A DNA stretch of 64,000 bases from Nematostella vectensis (Eukaryota; Cnidaria; Anthozoa; Actiniaria; Edwardsiidae), in assembly GCF_932526225.1 (NCBI RefSeq), contig NC_064046.1:7241219-7305218 (forward strand), given 5' to 3'. Position numbers and translations under genes: made by a program. Of this stretch, positions 22,853-35,540 are shown in pieces; position 1 is the first letter of the stretch, and every line of letters starts with the position of its first letter. Below the pieces are notes generated by a model. That model made no database searches. It worked only from the letters and a program-made list of their open reading frames with translations, and was not told where the DNA came from.

Positions 22853-25800
22853 AATAGAATTACCTCAAGCTTCTCTGTTTCCCTGTAGTTAAGATCATGA
22901 CGCTGTACCTTGACGTGCAGGTGCCTCTCTCGCTTAAAGACCGCACGAAATTGAAGATACTTGACTATGAGAAAACATCTGACGTAAACGATCACCTTTT
23001 TTCCAACCTCCTTGTCAGTCTATAAAAAGAGAAAAGAAAAACAGCGAAACATTAACTGTGAAAACGTGCGTGATTGTTTTCTTATTTCCTCCTTCTTTGG
23101 AAAATTACGTGGAGTGAATAAAATATACCACTCTACAAAAACCCTCGTGGCTAAATTAATCGACACTTTTGCGAAATGAATTTGAAAAGAGAAAAAAATG
23201 GTTTTCGCTTTTCTTTGATAGGGAGACGTCAAAAACACGTTTCCCAAGCAATTGACTGCGTAAAAATGAACAAGTGATTAGTGAACGAAAACCCAGTGAA
23301 TTTTAGGTTTTGAATAAATAAAGAAGATTACCGCATCGCAGAAATTTCGCCATTCTTTTCATAAGAGCAACCCTGAATGTCGGCTTGGATTCTGACGCCT
23401 GTCAATGACTTGTATTTGCAGTAATGAAGCTAAATAACTGGATGAGATCATCAATACTAACTTTGCATCAATTCTGTTGACACAGTGTAAGTCAAAGCTT
23501 TCGGATGAAGAGGACGATACGCTTGCAAGCTCTTGAATCACTTAGAGGGGATCAATTACCGATGTCACTTCTTTCTCGCAGGGAATGGCTTCTCTCCCCT
23601 CTAAGGGCTTAATGCGCAGGAGATTTAACGGTATCAAGTAAAATGACAGAAGATCTAGTGTTAGCGAATAACGAGCGAGATCGTCAAGGCTTTTGTAGCT
23701 CCAAATCAGACCATTCAACGGATCTCACGTGAGAGAAGCGCAAGCAAGGAGTGTGGTGCATTCCGTAAGCTTCTCAACTTTATGATAAGGTAAATGGCAT
23801 AGAAATATTTGCATAGTACTATGACAGTACTGGTTCATTTTGTTTTGTTTTCTTAAGGGTATTTGCATTAGCTGATATTAATTCGTTTGCTTTGCTGATT
23901 TTTCAGTCAAAAGAAAATGTAATTTCCGTGGCGGTTCTGCTTTTTTAACGAGTTTCTGTTTCTCACCTTTAAATGGTCTAAGAGCAATTTCTTCTAATTT
24001 GGAAAAAGGGAACATCTTACTTCCTAAAGGAATATCATATCATGCACTACTACAAAGATTTTTTTTATGATTTCAACACGGAAAGTTTTTTTTTGTAAAA
24101 GTATCATTCATAAAATCCATAATATGAAATAATTCCCATTCAACCACAACTTATTTTTACACCCTGGTGCGATGAGAGAGCTAGTTAAGGCTGAACCTTA
24201 CTTAGAAAAAAAAGCAAATTGGTCATATCGAGCCATGTTTACGTGATAAAAAGGATAATCGTAGAAGCAAGGATTGTGTATGTATAACGTCATTTATCTC
24301 GTATATCTGATATCACTCGTGTCATGGAAGGAAAAAGAAACAATATCTGTACCCTGTACTGCTTTTGAAACACTCCCTAGCACAAATCACAACCGAAGGT
24401 TTTAGTTGCCAGAATTAGACGCAAAATGGTAAAATCGGAAATGAGTCGGGTCTTATTGGCCTTTGGAGTGAACCGACTTCATTCACCTAACGGCTAATGC
24501 TTTAAAACAATTTATTATATCTGAATGATTTTAGGTTGTTATTGGAGAAGTCGATATATATATACATTTCGTCCATATCTTTTCTACTCTTTCCTTTTTT
24601 TTGATTGCTATTTCAAGATGATCCAAGCATTCTAGTGTTTTGCTGAAACGCCATCTTCAAAACTTGCTATCCAGTAATCGTTTTATACATATTTTTTTTC
24701 GGGTTTGGACAAATCAAGGAAACAACTGTATTTTCCGACCAAACAAGATTGCAGCTGTCTATTACGTTGATGTGAATCGAGGCTTTTCCTGAAGCAATTA
24801 CTGGAAATTAAATCGACTGCTCTCGTTAAATCAAAGCATAGACACGGTGGCTTATGCGTCTGCGAGATTAATAGACCTCCATCAGGTGTCGGCGAGAGCA
24901 ATATTTCTGGGTTATCTATAAAATACTTTTGACTTATTGCGTATTTCGTATTATGGTTGTCTAAGTACCACTCTCTGTATGCAAAATTGCTATGGCAAAC
25001 ATCACGAAAAAAAACTCAACACTGCCAGCAGCTCCTTTGTCGCTATTTGTATTTTGTAATCGTGTTTACTAATAATTAAAAAGGACAATGTCAATCCTTG
25101 GTTATTAAATATAGTCGTAAGTTTTGTCACTAAAGTTCTCTTTTCGAGAAATACGCAAACGCATACATCATGGTAAAAAAAAACACGAGAATAGGGTTAC
25201 ATCATCATCATAAAAAAAAACGAGAATAGGGTTACATCACCATCATCAAAAACACGAGAATAGGATAACTTCATCATCATCATCATCAGTACACCATCAT
25301 CATCACTATTACTATTACTAAGTTGATAAATCGACCATGAGAATTTTAACGGCAGAAACCGATCAGATAGTGTTGGTAGGTGTGTGTATATGTGTTATGT
25401 GCCATCACTTTCGAAATTTGGTGATGCCCCCCTGGACAATTGCCGAAAGACCTCCATGGTGGTCGATTGACAAACCTGAAAACCGGGGAGGTTTCAAATT
25501 TGGTAGCTATGGCCTTATAAAACTATGGTGCCACGTTTGATTGATTTTGAACACTCTCATATGAGAATATTGATGATGTTGTATAAGACCCTGGAGGAGT
25601 GTATACCTCAACAAGACTTGACGTAAAAAAGCAAATCATTTCGAGAAAAGAACCCTTGATTCTTGGTTGAAGATGTAAAGCTATAGCCACCAAGTTTGGA
25701 GGGTGGTTATAACTTGCAAAGATCTATGTGTGCTGTGAAGCGCAATTCTTGCGGTGCGCATGCGCAGGAGATAGCATTTTGCTATTCAAGTCTTATTATC

Positions 25801-26817
25801 AACACACACAAAATGTTATTTTTTACAAGAAAAACTTGTTCCTTATGGACGATTTTATGCTGAAGAATAAAGAATGAGCCACACTACGAGATACTGTTAG
25901 ATCAGTATCGTCTTTAGTTTTTCAGATAATTTTCGTGGATCACATGCTAATGTTGATAAAACGACTTGACGCTTTTACCAATAAAGTTAGTGTGGTATGT
26001 TAGGTGTGTATTAGTATTGGGTCTTTAAAGGTAGTTCCCCAACTTGATACCTAAACTCAATTTAAAACATTTTGAGTTTCAACAACTAACACATTATTAG
26101 CTGAAAGTTGTGACTTTTAGGACTTTTGTAACTATTCAATATCCGTTCTACAAAACCATACGTGACCGAATTCTTTGACAACTATAACTGGGCAGTAAAA
26201 AGATTTGTGACTAGTGACGGCCTGTTAAGAGGTCTTGGGACAGGACGGTACATAACACATTTATACATGCATACATGCATAGAATCGTGTCACTGAAAGT
26301 GCCTTAGTTCTCTTTTCTGGTGATAAATTATCACCATCTTGTAACCACGGGCGAGGCAGGAGGTGTACAATTCACGGAACACCGTAGTCCTTTCTGTTTG
26401 TTGTTTGTATATTTTTATTTAACATGGAACAAGAGTAACAGAAAAATAAGTAATAAGGAATTGACATATATAACAAATATTTTTTTTACTGCGGAAAAGG
26501 CACAAGAGAAACTATGGGACTCCTGCTTACACGTAACAGGAAAGGTCAATCTACGGCCTAAAATCGGTCCACCGTAGTTGCAGCCCTTTAACTCGAACTC
26601 GCCTGGGCTACGTTTTCATGTAATTCATCGTAAAGACCCTGCAACTCTTAGTAGGTTTGTGTAGTTCTAACTAAATTAAACATACGAAAACATAGGACCC
26701 TCCCCCAAATAATCAGAGCCCCCCCACTAAATAATGACACATCCCTAAATAGAAACTTCTGGAAGTGGCACAGAAATCACTTTCAGTAAGCGAGAGAGGT
26801 CAAGTCATCAAGTGTTC
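22853..26817. other. Intergenic region upstream of the GPCR
   Basis: No convincing exon on either strand; the open frames are short and show no recognisable motif. It should include the receptor's 5' UTR and promoter, but no element can be named with confidence. A CATCAT-rich microsatellite with a 40-bp repeated segment (ACGAGAATAGGGTTACATCA) lies at about 25177-25312. Confidence 0.5.
25185..25312. repeat. CAT-rich microsatellite
   Basis: Imperfect CAT/ATC repeats interspersed with three copies of an ACACGAGAATAGG-type segment. Confidence 0.75.
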
Positions 26818-27140
26818 GAGATAACGAGGTTCTACTGTAACAAATCTTTCAAACGTGACAAATCTTCTCTTTGATATGTTCGAGATAATGAGGTTCTACT
26901 GTAACAGATCGTACAAACGTGACGACCCTTCTCTTTGATATGTTCGAGATAATGAGGTTCTCAAGTAACAGATCGTACAAACGTGTCGACGCTTCTCTTT
27001 GATATGTTCGAGATAACGAGCTTCTACGGTAACAATCGTACAAACGTGACGACGCTCCTCTTTGATGTGTTCGAGATTTCGAGGTTCTACTGTAACAGAT
27101 CGTACAAACGTGACGACGCTTCTCTTTGACATGTTGAGCA
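26818..27140. repeat. ~62-bp tandem repeat, five copies
   Basis: Each copy has GTTCGAGATAATGAGGTTCT, then ACTGTAACAGATCGTACAAA, CGTGACGAC and CTTCTCTTTGATAT. Copies are 85-95% alike by eye. Open frames on the - strand across it are by-products. Confidence 0.9.
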
Positions 27141-29130
27141 GGTGCACGTGTTACTGTAAGCCTTGACGAAAGACTAGCTAAAAGCTTAAATTGATTGGAA
27201 TCTGATTAGACAGCATCAAATGGCGCCGATATATGACTAACAGTCATCAAAAATTCAAAGTGAAAGAGAGAGCCGAAATTAGAATGTCACATTCTTATGG
27301 ATAATATGCAATGAAATACTTGAGGACATACCGCATGTTTTACATTTTAACAAGGCGATTGTGTATAACGTTGAATACAATTATTTAAGTCCCGTAAATT
27401 TTTCTTTCGCCGATACAAGGCAAATAAATTGAACTTGAAAATCTTTCAATTCCACCAGGAACTATTACTTGTCAAATTTTGTTCTGAAAATCGCATAAGT
27501 TGACCTGTATTTTTGCTCTTTTCTCTTTTAAAGCATATATTTAAGCTACAATCTGTGAATGAATCAATAGGAAGTGGTGGTCAAAAGTATCTTTATGAAG
27601 TTATCCATGTAATCCATGTATATTACCGCGTCTAGGTGGCAATGTTGTTCTAGATTACGCATTCACGTCACTACAAATCAAATCTTTCCATTTTGTGATT
27701 TTCATGAGCTCATATAGAGCAAACAAAAATATCAAGGAAAAAAAAAACAACGGCAATTTCGCATCGCTTGTTTGTGCTACCGGCTTTTAACCACGTAACC
27801 ATCCAATAAAAATGGAAGAAAAAGTTTAGGAAAATGACCATTCAGAATGGTGCGTTATGTTTTATTGGACATTCAACACGGATAAAGTGGTTCCAAATCC
27901 GGATATGAACATTGAAGGGAAGTGGAAACTTGTTGTTATGGAAGCTTCTGAAAAGAGCACTAAACAACATCAACGCATAAAATGCCATATTAAGATGACA
28001 ATATCCCATACTAACAGAAGACTTTTAATTGCCGAGAAATCTTTTTATTAGATATATTTTTGTAAAAAAACATATTTTATAAAACAATACCGATAACTAT
28101 AAGACCTTTTGATGAATATATTGTAATGTTGCTGTTTGTAAACTGTAAAGAAAATAAAGTATACTTACATACGAAGTAGTTGAAATTATCTTTTTTAAAC
28201 CGCACTCCTCGAATCGTCCCAGCGGGAAGTGTTCACCCTGTCTTTGACATGTCAAGAGCGCGTGGCAACTCTACAGTGCGCGGCAGAAATGAAGACAGAT
28301 TCCCATCTTATTTATTCTTTGTTTTGTTAACTGAAAATAGGAATAAGGAAAAAAGCATCCTTTGCCTCTGGGGTTTCGTGGAAAGTTTCCTTTCACCCAC
28401 GAAGGAAGTAAATCTCAATGGTAAAGCCAAAACAAAAATAGATGCACAAAACGGTCAGTCTTTTAAAAAAGGCTTTGTATTAAAAGGATTGAGTTGTACC
28501 TCTGTTTGCGGTTAGTCAAAATGTGTGTCACGTTCATGTTTAACCTGACAGGATAGCGAGATTTAATTACGGTGGTTTAATCAAATTGATAAAATGAGAA
28601 AACTAATTCATATTGAATGTTTCCATTTGAGGTCCCCGCGGTCAGAAGAAGTGCGATTCAATGCGATTTGTTTTTCAGATACGATAACTACTCATTGGCA
28701 GTTTTTTTTAAATTCTTTGCACGTTTTAAAACCTCCACACAGCTTGACACATAACTTGGCGTTTTTGAGAGAATGAGGTGGAGGTTATGCTTTCTTGTTA
28801 CACTCTTTTTTATAAGAAGGTCCAGGCTCAAGTAGTAGAAAAATATGACTTTTTTAGTTTTATGTGTTCTAAAGTGCAGTTTCAAATCGTGTTCATCAAT
28901 AACAACCTCAAAAATTATTGCTATCGGCATTTGTGTAATTTCCTTTCTAAAAATTCAGTGGGTTCTATATTTTATAAGCACTTTAATTTAAGAACATCGT
29001 TAAGAACACTTTCACCTTAAAATGCTCCAAAAATAAAAACGGCCCAGCCTCAACTGAAAAAACACGTTCTTATAACAAAAAGAGTATCCAAAATGCGGCT
29101 TAGAATAGAGGAATAGGCAGAATTATCTAT
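27141..29130. other. Intergenic, nothing coding recognised
   Basis: AT-rich sequence with short open frames lacking any recognisable motif or splice structure. Confidence 0.5.
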
Positions 29131-30150
29131 AGTTATTAGCGGAGCCCCGCGTGTCCTGAGCCCCATACCTAAGAATAAGTGGTTAACAAAACAAATAGGG
29201 TAACAAATATTAGTAACTCATCGACTCGAGTTTTCGTGACGCGATGTCCGTCCGTCCGTATCCGTCCGTCCCTCCCTTGAAATAGTTCTATAACCAGAAT
29301 TTTTAAAACTTGGCATAAACAAATTGAATTTAAGGGCTTTCAAAAAATTTGCATTAAAAAATGGGGATACCGAATTGGTTTTCACAACAGAGGGGCGTAG
29401 AGTTGACGCGTTTTTACTGATCGCGCGAGGAAAAATTCGAAACTCAATGTTTTTAAAAATAGTTCCTATAGTCTTCAGAAAATTATGTTCTGCTTGTCGA
29501 GCTGCCAAAATCCGATTTCCTGAACGATAACCTGTAGTAGCTAACGTTCAAAACAAATCACCTTTTAAGAGATCGCACTAAAAGACACTGTTTTCGCCAC
29601 TAAAAAAGAAAAAAAAAACTTCTACTATCCAACTTTTCTTCTTTTTGTATATATTAACGCTATAACTATTCGAGCAAATAAAAACTGGAGGTAACCGACT
29701 TCGTTTTTCTGTCAAAGCGATTTTTAAGTAAAAAAGGCGCACCTTTTGCTTTGTTTTCTTATACAGCTGTGGCGCGCGCGCACTAAATACCGGAAAATTC
29801 GAACAAACAGCGCGCGCCATTATGCACAGAAAGGAAGCGCAGTGCAATTCAAGGGAATTACCTTAAAAGTATCGGATGACAACCAAACTTGGCAGGTGTC
29901 ATGCATGTGTCAAGGGAGGTGCAAAACTGTGGTCACGTGATTTGTGAAGTCATCGATGGTGTCACTATAAGAACAAATATGCTGAAGTCATCAAAATAAA
30001 AAATACATTTCACGATTGAAACATCGGTGGCCACCAATATGGTCACGTGTTGTTTGACGTCATCGATGACCTCACTCAAGCAAAAAACGTGATTAAAAGA
30101 AAAAAACATTTTAGCGATTCTCAATACATCGCGACCCTTCGCCTTGACAT
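29131..30150. repeat. Interspersed repeat, copy 2 (related to 4476-5400)
   Basis: The start has GGTAACAAATATTAGTAACT and TCGACTCGAGTTTTC; the end has CCAAACTTGGCAGGTGTCAT, CACGTGATTTGTGAAGTCAT and GACGTCATCGATGAC. The same order occurs in the VAP intron copy. The middle (about 29300-29870) is not matched there and may be a separate insertion or divergent sequence. Confidence 0.7.
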
Positions 30151-30458
30151 TCTGTGATTTTGGTTAGTTCGTGGACGTCAATCATCCGCGTTTCCATAAC
30201 GTTCAAGGCAGACTTTATTTGTTTTGTGTATCGAAAGTTGAAGTGGACTTTACTCAAGGCCCGAGAGCCACATTTGACAACACAGTAAAGAAACGCAAAA
30301 GTTCAGTTCTCAGAAAAGGGTAAAAAATATATTACAAAACATTCAAGTTTCAAGTTTTGCCAGTCATCTCACAAAGAAAGCCTCAAAACTCTTCCTTCAA
30401 GATTCGATCGCTGTCATGCAAGTCAACAAACGGCCACGGTTATCGGTTATTAATTTCA
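30151..30458. other. Short intergenic stretch, nothing recognised
   Basis: Unique-looking sequence between the interspersed repeat and the AAT-rich block. Confidence 0.5.
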
Positions 30459-30460
30459 TC

Positions 30461-30557
<97 letters not shown>

Positions 30558-30714
30558 GCGATAGCGATAGCGATAGCGATGATGATGTTGATGATGATGA
30601 TAAAATGATGATGATTAGAATGAAAATAATGAAAATAATAATAATGATAAAAATGATAATGATGAAATGATAATGATAAAAATGATAATAATGAAAATAA
30701 CAATGATAATAACA

Positions 30715-30786
<72 letters not shown>

Positions 30787-30937
30787 GCGATAGCGATAGC
30801 GATGATGATGTTGATGATGATGATAAAATGATGATGATTAGAATGAAAATAATGAAAATAATAATAATGATAAAAATGATAATGATGAAATGATAATGAT
30901 AAAAATGATAATAATGAAAATAACAATGATAATAACA

Positions 30938-31012
<75 letters not shown>

Positions 31013-31163
31013 GCGATAGCGATAGCGATGATGATGTTGATGATGATGATAAAATGATGATGATTAGAATGAAAATAATGAAAATAATAATAATGATAAA
31101 AATGATAATGATGAAATGATAATGATAAAAATGATAATAATGAAAATAACAATGATAATAACA

Positions 31164-31242
<79 letters not shown>

Positions 31243-31252
31243 CAACAGCAAC
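30459..31252. repeat. (AAT)n compound microsatellite with a ~230-bp higher-order unit
   Basis: Four AAT runs are separated by three near-identical ~145-bp blocks starting at about 30558, 30786 and 31013. Each block begins GCGATAGCGATAGCGATGAT and ends AATAACAATGATAATAACAA. This is a tandem triplication of a microsatellite-plus-spacer segment. It encodes only homopolymeric frames. Confidence 0.95.
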
Positions 31253-32660
31253 CAGCAACAACGTCAATCAAACGTCAATCAAACTGAAAAGCTATTAGCA
31301 TCTATTAGCTATTACCAAACCCTGTCTCTATGTACCTCTCTCTGTAACCAAGGCTCTACCGATGTAAGACTATGAGGATAACTCCGTCTTAAGTCTTACA
31401 GAGGATAAGTAACACGCATTTTACAGATTTTAGTGAAGATTTGAAAGAGCAAATCTTGCCTGCACCATCAATATCACTGCACATAAAATTATGATACTGG
31501 TTATGAACATCTACTTTGACAAGGTTTTTTAGTCAGTCAAAGTATCATAGTTAATAGTTAAATTGTATCAAAGTTAATCTGTGTGAAATGCGACATGGTC
31601 GAAACAAGAAAAGGTTTTTTGTCTGTGTTTTATTCCAGACAAGCTATTATTTAAATGCACGAGAAATAAAACGGAACGCTCGTCAACAAAGAGATGATTT
31701 CTGCACACAGGGACTTTATTACCAACGTCATAATAACAATAACAATATAATAGAAAATCCTCCTCAACCATCAACCATAGCCCTTTGAATTACGTCAATC
31801 GAAACAGTGTATTCGTGATGTAGTTAAATTTCAGTTCTCACTCACCTTTGGCCAAGTTTCTTAACGTGAGAGTTGTTTATTTTCACAGAAGCACACCAGC
31901 GTGAAACTTTTAATATTTTCGGACATGATAGCAATTCTTCGATCTTCAGTCAGGTTTAAGAAGTGCTAGTGATACTTTAAGTCTCTTATCGATACTTGCT
32001 TTGAGTGGTTTGAAGTGGCTAATACAAGAGCGAAAGAACTTTACAGAAACATCTCCAGGCTTATCCACGCAAGTTGTCATAAACGATATGCAAGTTCAAG
32101 GGCTTGTATTATTTTATTTTCTTCTTTCATAGATTAGCAGCATTCTCTATGGAAATGTTACTAGAGCCAGACGCCTGCGCCTTGTTATGTTGAGTTTCTG
32201 CGCGACGGCCTAGTAACCTTGCCTGCACAGGGTCTACCCATCTTCGCCCGGGTAAGTAAAAGTTACTTTTGTGTATGGATTTCTGTGGCTTGAAAACAAA
32301 GAAAATAGCCTGGGTGCGAAATATGTTTGCCGCGAAAACTTGTGAATTCCCTCATCAAATAAGAAAAGGAAAACAACCAGACAAAGGCTGGATGAAAGAC
32401 TTGGGTGTGCAAGGACAAAGAAACAAGATTCGTAAAAATGTCGGCCTTTACTAGATGTTCCCCAGAGCTATAATAAAAAAAACTAAAGAGCTAATGCTGT
32501 ATAAACTATCCCCAGACAGAAGATAAATGACGGCATTCTTCTCTATTAACACAAGTGTGTCAGTTCTGGCCTCTTCTCATGACGTCTCTAGGATGTGCGG
32601 CCTAATCATTCTGATCTCTTCATTTGCTTTTCAAGAGCGTTGGCCATTTTGAATGTGCAT
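31253..32660. other. Intergenic, possible transposase fragment
   Basis: At 32286-32440 a + frame reads KTKKIAWVRNMFAAK...PHQIRKGKQPDKGWMKDL. This loosely resembles the CENP-B/pogo-type DNA-binding region of some transposases (PH-basic-GKxW), but it is too short to assign. No other feature seen. Confidence 0.3.
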
Positions 32661-32900
32661 AATGCCTGGTGCGCACTAGTGTCATATAGGCGCGTGCACC
32701 CTTATACTAGTACCCTTATGTCCTTATGTTCAAGTGTGAATGGTTCGACATTTTGACATAAGCCCAACATAACGACATGAACATAACGACATAACATGTT
32801 TTTTCTTTTATGTCATTATGTCCATGTCGTTATGTTGGGCTTAAAAATTGGGCGCGTCTATGTTGTTATGTCGTTATGTCACTAGTGTGCACTAGGCATA
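32661..32900. mobile_element. 240-bp MITE
   Basis: Ends are inverted: ATGCCTGGTGCGCACTAGTG on the left and CACTAGTGTGCACTAGGCAT on the right. The interior is itself largely palindromic, with multiple ATAACGACAT / ATGTCGTTAT motifs and AAGCCCAACATAACGACATG mirrored by CATGTCGTTATGTTGGGCTT. No coding capacity. Confidence 0.8.
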
Positions 32901-33410
32901 AGAGAGCCTATCAAGAGTAGCCTGGGGACGAGGCTATACTTTATACTTAATAATACTACAACTTGTGACACAAAAGGGGTCTTGTATATAACCAACAACA
33001 ACAAAATACACCGACTTTGAAAAAGGTTTTATTCGAGAAACGTGTTCATGCGAACATACAGACATATGTTTTGTTTGTACGCGTATCGAAAAGCGCCCTA
33101 ATCATCCGCACGCGATAGACAGACATCTGTTGGTGTGGTGGTATTGAATATTCGATGCATTAAATGAACGCGCGGGTTTGCGGTGTGTTGTATCGAGGGG
33201 GATGACCCAGTAATCACCGTGAATAATAACTTCTGCCTACAATACTGTCAGAGTTTCTATCAAGGAAATACTGTCAGAGTCCCTATCTAGGAGTACTGGC
33301 AGAGTCTCTATCAAGGAAATACTGGCAATCGAGGAACGAGCGCGAAAACAGTATAACGACTTGTTTGCTTCATTTTATTGTACCAGAATTTTACAAAATA
33401 GTGTCGCAAA

Positions 33411-33569
33411 ATGTCTCAAAAGGGACATTTCTACTTGCCGCGATCGCTTGCTTTACCAATTGAAGACGATCGCCCTTTTGTTGGAGTTACAAAGGGCCAA
33501 AAGCGCGAAAAGCAAAGCGCAAAAGCAGACCGAGAGGTACTTATGGATACCAATTATTCACAGACATAA
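33411..33569 (+). CDS. Candidate small ORF or first exon, unknown protein
   Basis: ATG in a fair context (A at -3) opens 52 codons: MSQKGHFYLPRSLALP, then IEDDRPFVGVTKGQ, a basic stretch and a TAA. The composition looks protein-like and differs from the surrounding AT-rich frames. A GTACTT donor-like site after ADRE could make it a first exon, but no continuing + strand exon was recognised. I do not recognise the protein. Confidence 0.25.
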   Translation: MSQKGHFYLPRSLALPIEDDRPFVGVTKGQKREKQSAKADREVLMDTNYSQT

Positions 33570-33963
33570 AGGTTGAAAATAGACTCCAACGGTGAGCCAG
33601 ACATAGATGCACTTTAAATCGTATCATTGATCCATATGCTCTTGTATTTTTTTGTTGTTTAAATATAATGAGAGCATGATAACCTTCGGTTGAGAGTCAC
33701 CGTCTGCCAGTCGACTTTTGTCGCCATTAGCCAGTCGACTCGTGTAAGGTATTAAATGTAAATGCGTGCAAATGAAGATGAAACAATCGACTCGATTCAT
33801 TTGCATTCATTAGCCTTGAATACGGCTCATGCATAATACGACGTTTGAACTTAGCCTAAGGGGAATTCGTGCCCGGTCTCGTACTCCACTAATCTACTCT
33901 CAAATTCTCCCAAACAAAAACACCTCGGTTTTCAAAACTCAATGAGGGCATGCAAAGAATATT

Positions 33964-33969
33964 TTTATT
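33964..33969 (-). promoter_or_regulatory. PTS poly(A) signal
   Basis: AATAAA on the - strand, 43-48 nt after the PTS stop codon. It fits the normal position of a 3'-end signal. Confidence 0.65.
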
Positions 33970-34011
33970 TCTTAAATGACATGCTACTACTACTACTCAG
34001 TTTGTACGACC

Positions 34012-34449
34012 TTACACCTCTCTCATCTCTCCTCTGTACACTGCAGCATCAGTCTCTGACTCAATAAGTCGAACTTCATACAAACTTCCATCAGGCAGCA
34101 GGGGTTTCAACTGGTCGTAGATGTAGATGGCGACGTTTTCAGCTGTGCTAACGACCGTCTTAAAATACGCCACGTCCATATCAAGATTCTTGTGATCCAG
34201 CTTGCCGAGTACCTCTTCGATCTTCCCCTTCAAAGTGACGAGGTTGATGACCATCCCAGTCGTGCCATCGACAGTTGAGGCCACCGTGACGCTCACTTTA
34301 TAGTTATGACCATGTCCATTTTTGTTGTTGCACCTTCCGAACAGCTCTTGGTTCTTCTGGTTTGTGAGAGTAGGGTTGTGCAGGCGATGACTTGCACTGA
34401 ACGTCTCGGTCCGTGTGATGTACACAAAAGGACGACTCTCGCAGGACAT
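34012..34449 (-). CDS. PTS: 6-pyruvoyl-tetrahydropterin synthase
   Basis: Converts 7,8-dihydroneopterin triphosphate to 6-pyruvoyl-tetrahydropterin in cytosolic tetrahydrobiopterin synthesis. The ATG at 34447-34449 gives 145 residues, the same length as human PTS; the frame continues upstream without another ATG, so this start is preferred. Zinc-binding His are visible in SASHRLH (H21) and NGHGHNY (H46, H48). The catalytic Cys is C40 (RCNNKNGHGHNY), with D85-H86 in LDHKNLD and the substrate-binding Glu before Thr in ESETDAAVY (E132). GMVINLVTLK and STAENVAIYIYDQL are also typical. All key residues are present, so it should be active. It is one uninterrupted exon, whereas vertebrate PTS has six; there is no poly-A tail next to it to prove retroposition. 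Confidence 0.95.
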   Translation of the reverse strand: MSCESRPFVYITRTETFSASHRLHNPTLTNQKNQELFGRCNNKNGHGHNYKVSVTVASTVDGTTGMVINLVTLKGKIEEVLGKLDHKNLDMDVAYFKTVVSTAENVAIYIYDQLKPLLPDGSLYEVRLIESETDAAVYRGEMREV

Positions 34450-35250
34450 GGGGAAAGCAGTTAATTGGGCAGGCACGCGTCAGATATGCTTACTGAACTA
34501 GCAGTGCTACCAATGATATTTATGACATCTCCTGAGCGCAATAAGATGACCGGGAAAATTACTATTCTTATGACTCTGTCACAAGCGTTCCAAGGCTAAT
34601 GTGATCTTTTAAATCAATAGACGTGATTACATAACAAAGCGTACACAACATATTTTCTGAACTTTATATTTGACCCCGGTCTGGGTTTTAATCATGTTTA
34701 TTTTAATCGTTAAAATATATGCCCATTCTAAGCTGAACTTAAGAAAGCAGTGAAGCCTTTGTAAGAACGGCTACTCTTTGACTGACCATTTGACTCAAAT
34801 TTGTATTTATCTGCTCAAATTTGGTAACTAAAAATTGTCCTGACCGTTCAAATGCGAAGGTTCGCAATTGATAGCTAACTGTTATAGACGGGGTTAAAAA
34901 TAAAAGTGCGAGCCAATCACATTAGACGGGCGGACTAAGACGTTACTAGACGCCGCGAAATTACATCTGAAACCCTGCAATAAGCACACTTGCACATTTC
35001 GCATTGTTTTTAAATGCTAACAGATAACAGACATTAACACCATTAAAAAATCGTATAATTTCTCCCATTGCAAATGTTTTAAACTTGTTTTTAATTTTCA
35101 TCAGGCGTGTGCCCGGGGTCAAATGCCGTTCCGGCAGCCCACGTACCATTGTGACAGCGGCGAGGTACACGGCTCTGAAGAAGCGCAAAAGAAACGGAAG
35201 TGAATGGAACAATGGAACACCTCCACGACGCCTGTCAAACATTTTGTGCA

Positions 35251-35322
35251 TTCTCATTCCCAGATCTCCTCGGTCATGCTGACCGCCGACACACAACATC
35301 GGAGGAGCTCTGGGAACGAGAA
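35251..35322. mobile_element. Miniature inverted-repeat element
   Basis: TTCTCATTCCCAGATCTCCT at the left is matched inverted by AGGAGCTCTGGGAACGAGAA at the right, around a 30-bp centre. Confidence 0.55.
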
Positions 35323-35399
35323 AGACATTGAGCTTTTTGAATATAAAATTTATGATAAAACTCCCACAAAACCAGCGAACACATTACACGACCTGAGGC

Positions 35400-35540
35400 A
35401 AAAGACTAAAAAACTGAGGAGGGGGAGGGGGAGGGGTATGCCGAGGGGGTCAATTCTGTTCGATTTGAAATTTGTTTAAGAGGCCAGCTGTTATTTAGCT
35501 GTACAGTAGCTCCAACCAAATTGGTTGGATGCATATTTTC
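35400..35540. repeat. Fragment of the 12.2-13.8 kb repeat family
   Basis: GTTCGATTTGAAATTTGT, GCTGTTATTTAGCTGTA and TTGGTTGGATGCATATTTTC correspond in order to sequence at about 13067-13146. Confidence 0.55.

Noticed and set aside
30357-31271. Frames of poly-Ile, poly-Asn, poly-Leu or poly-Tyr
   Set aside because: Translations of the (AAT)n microsatellite.
34450-34476. Nine-codon upstream extension of PTS
   Set aside because: The frame has no ATG upstream of 34449. Starting there gives exactly the 145 residues of the family.
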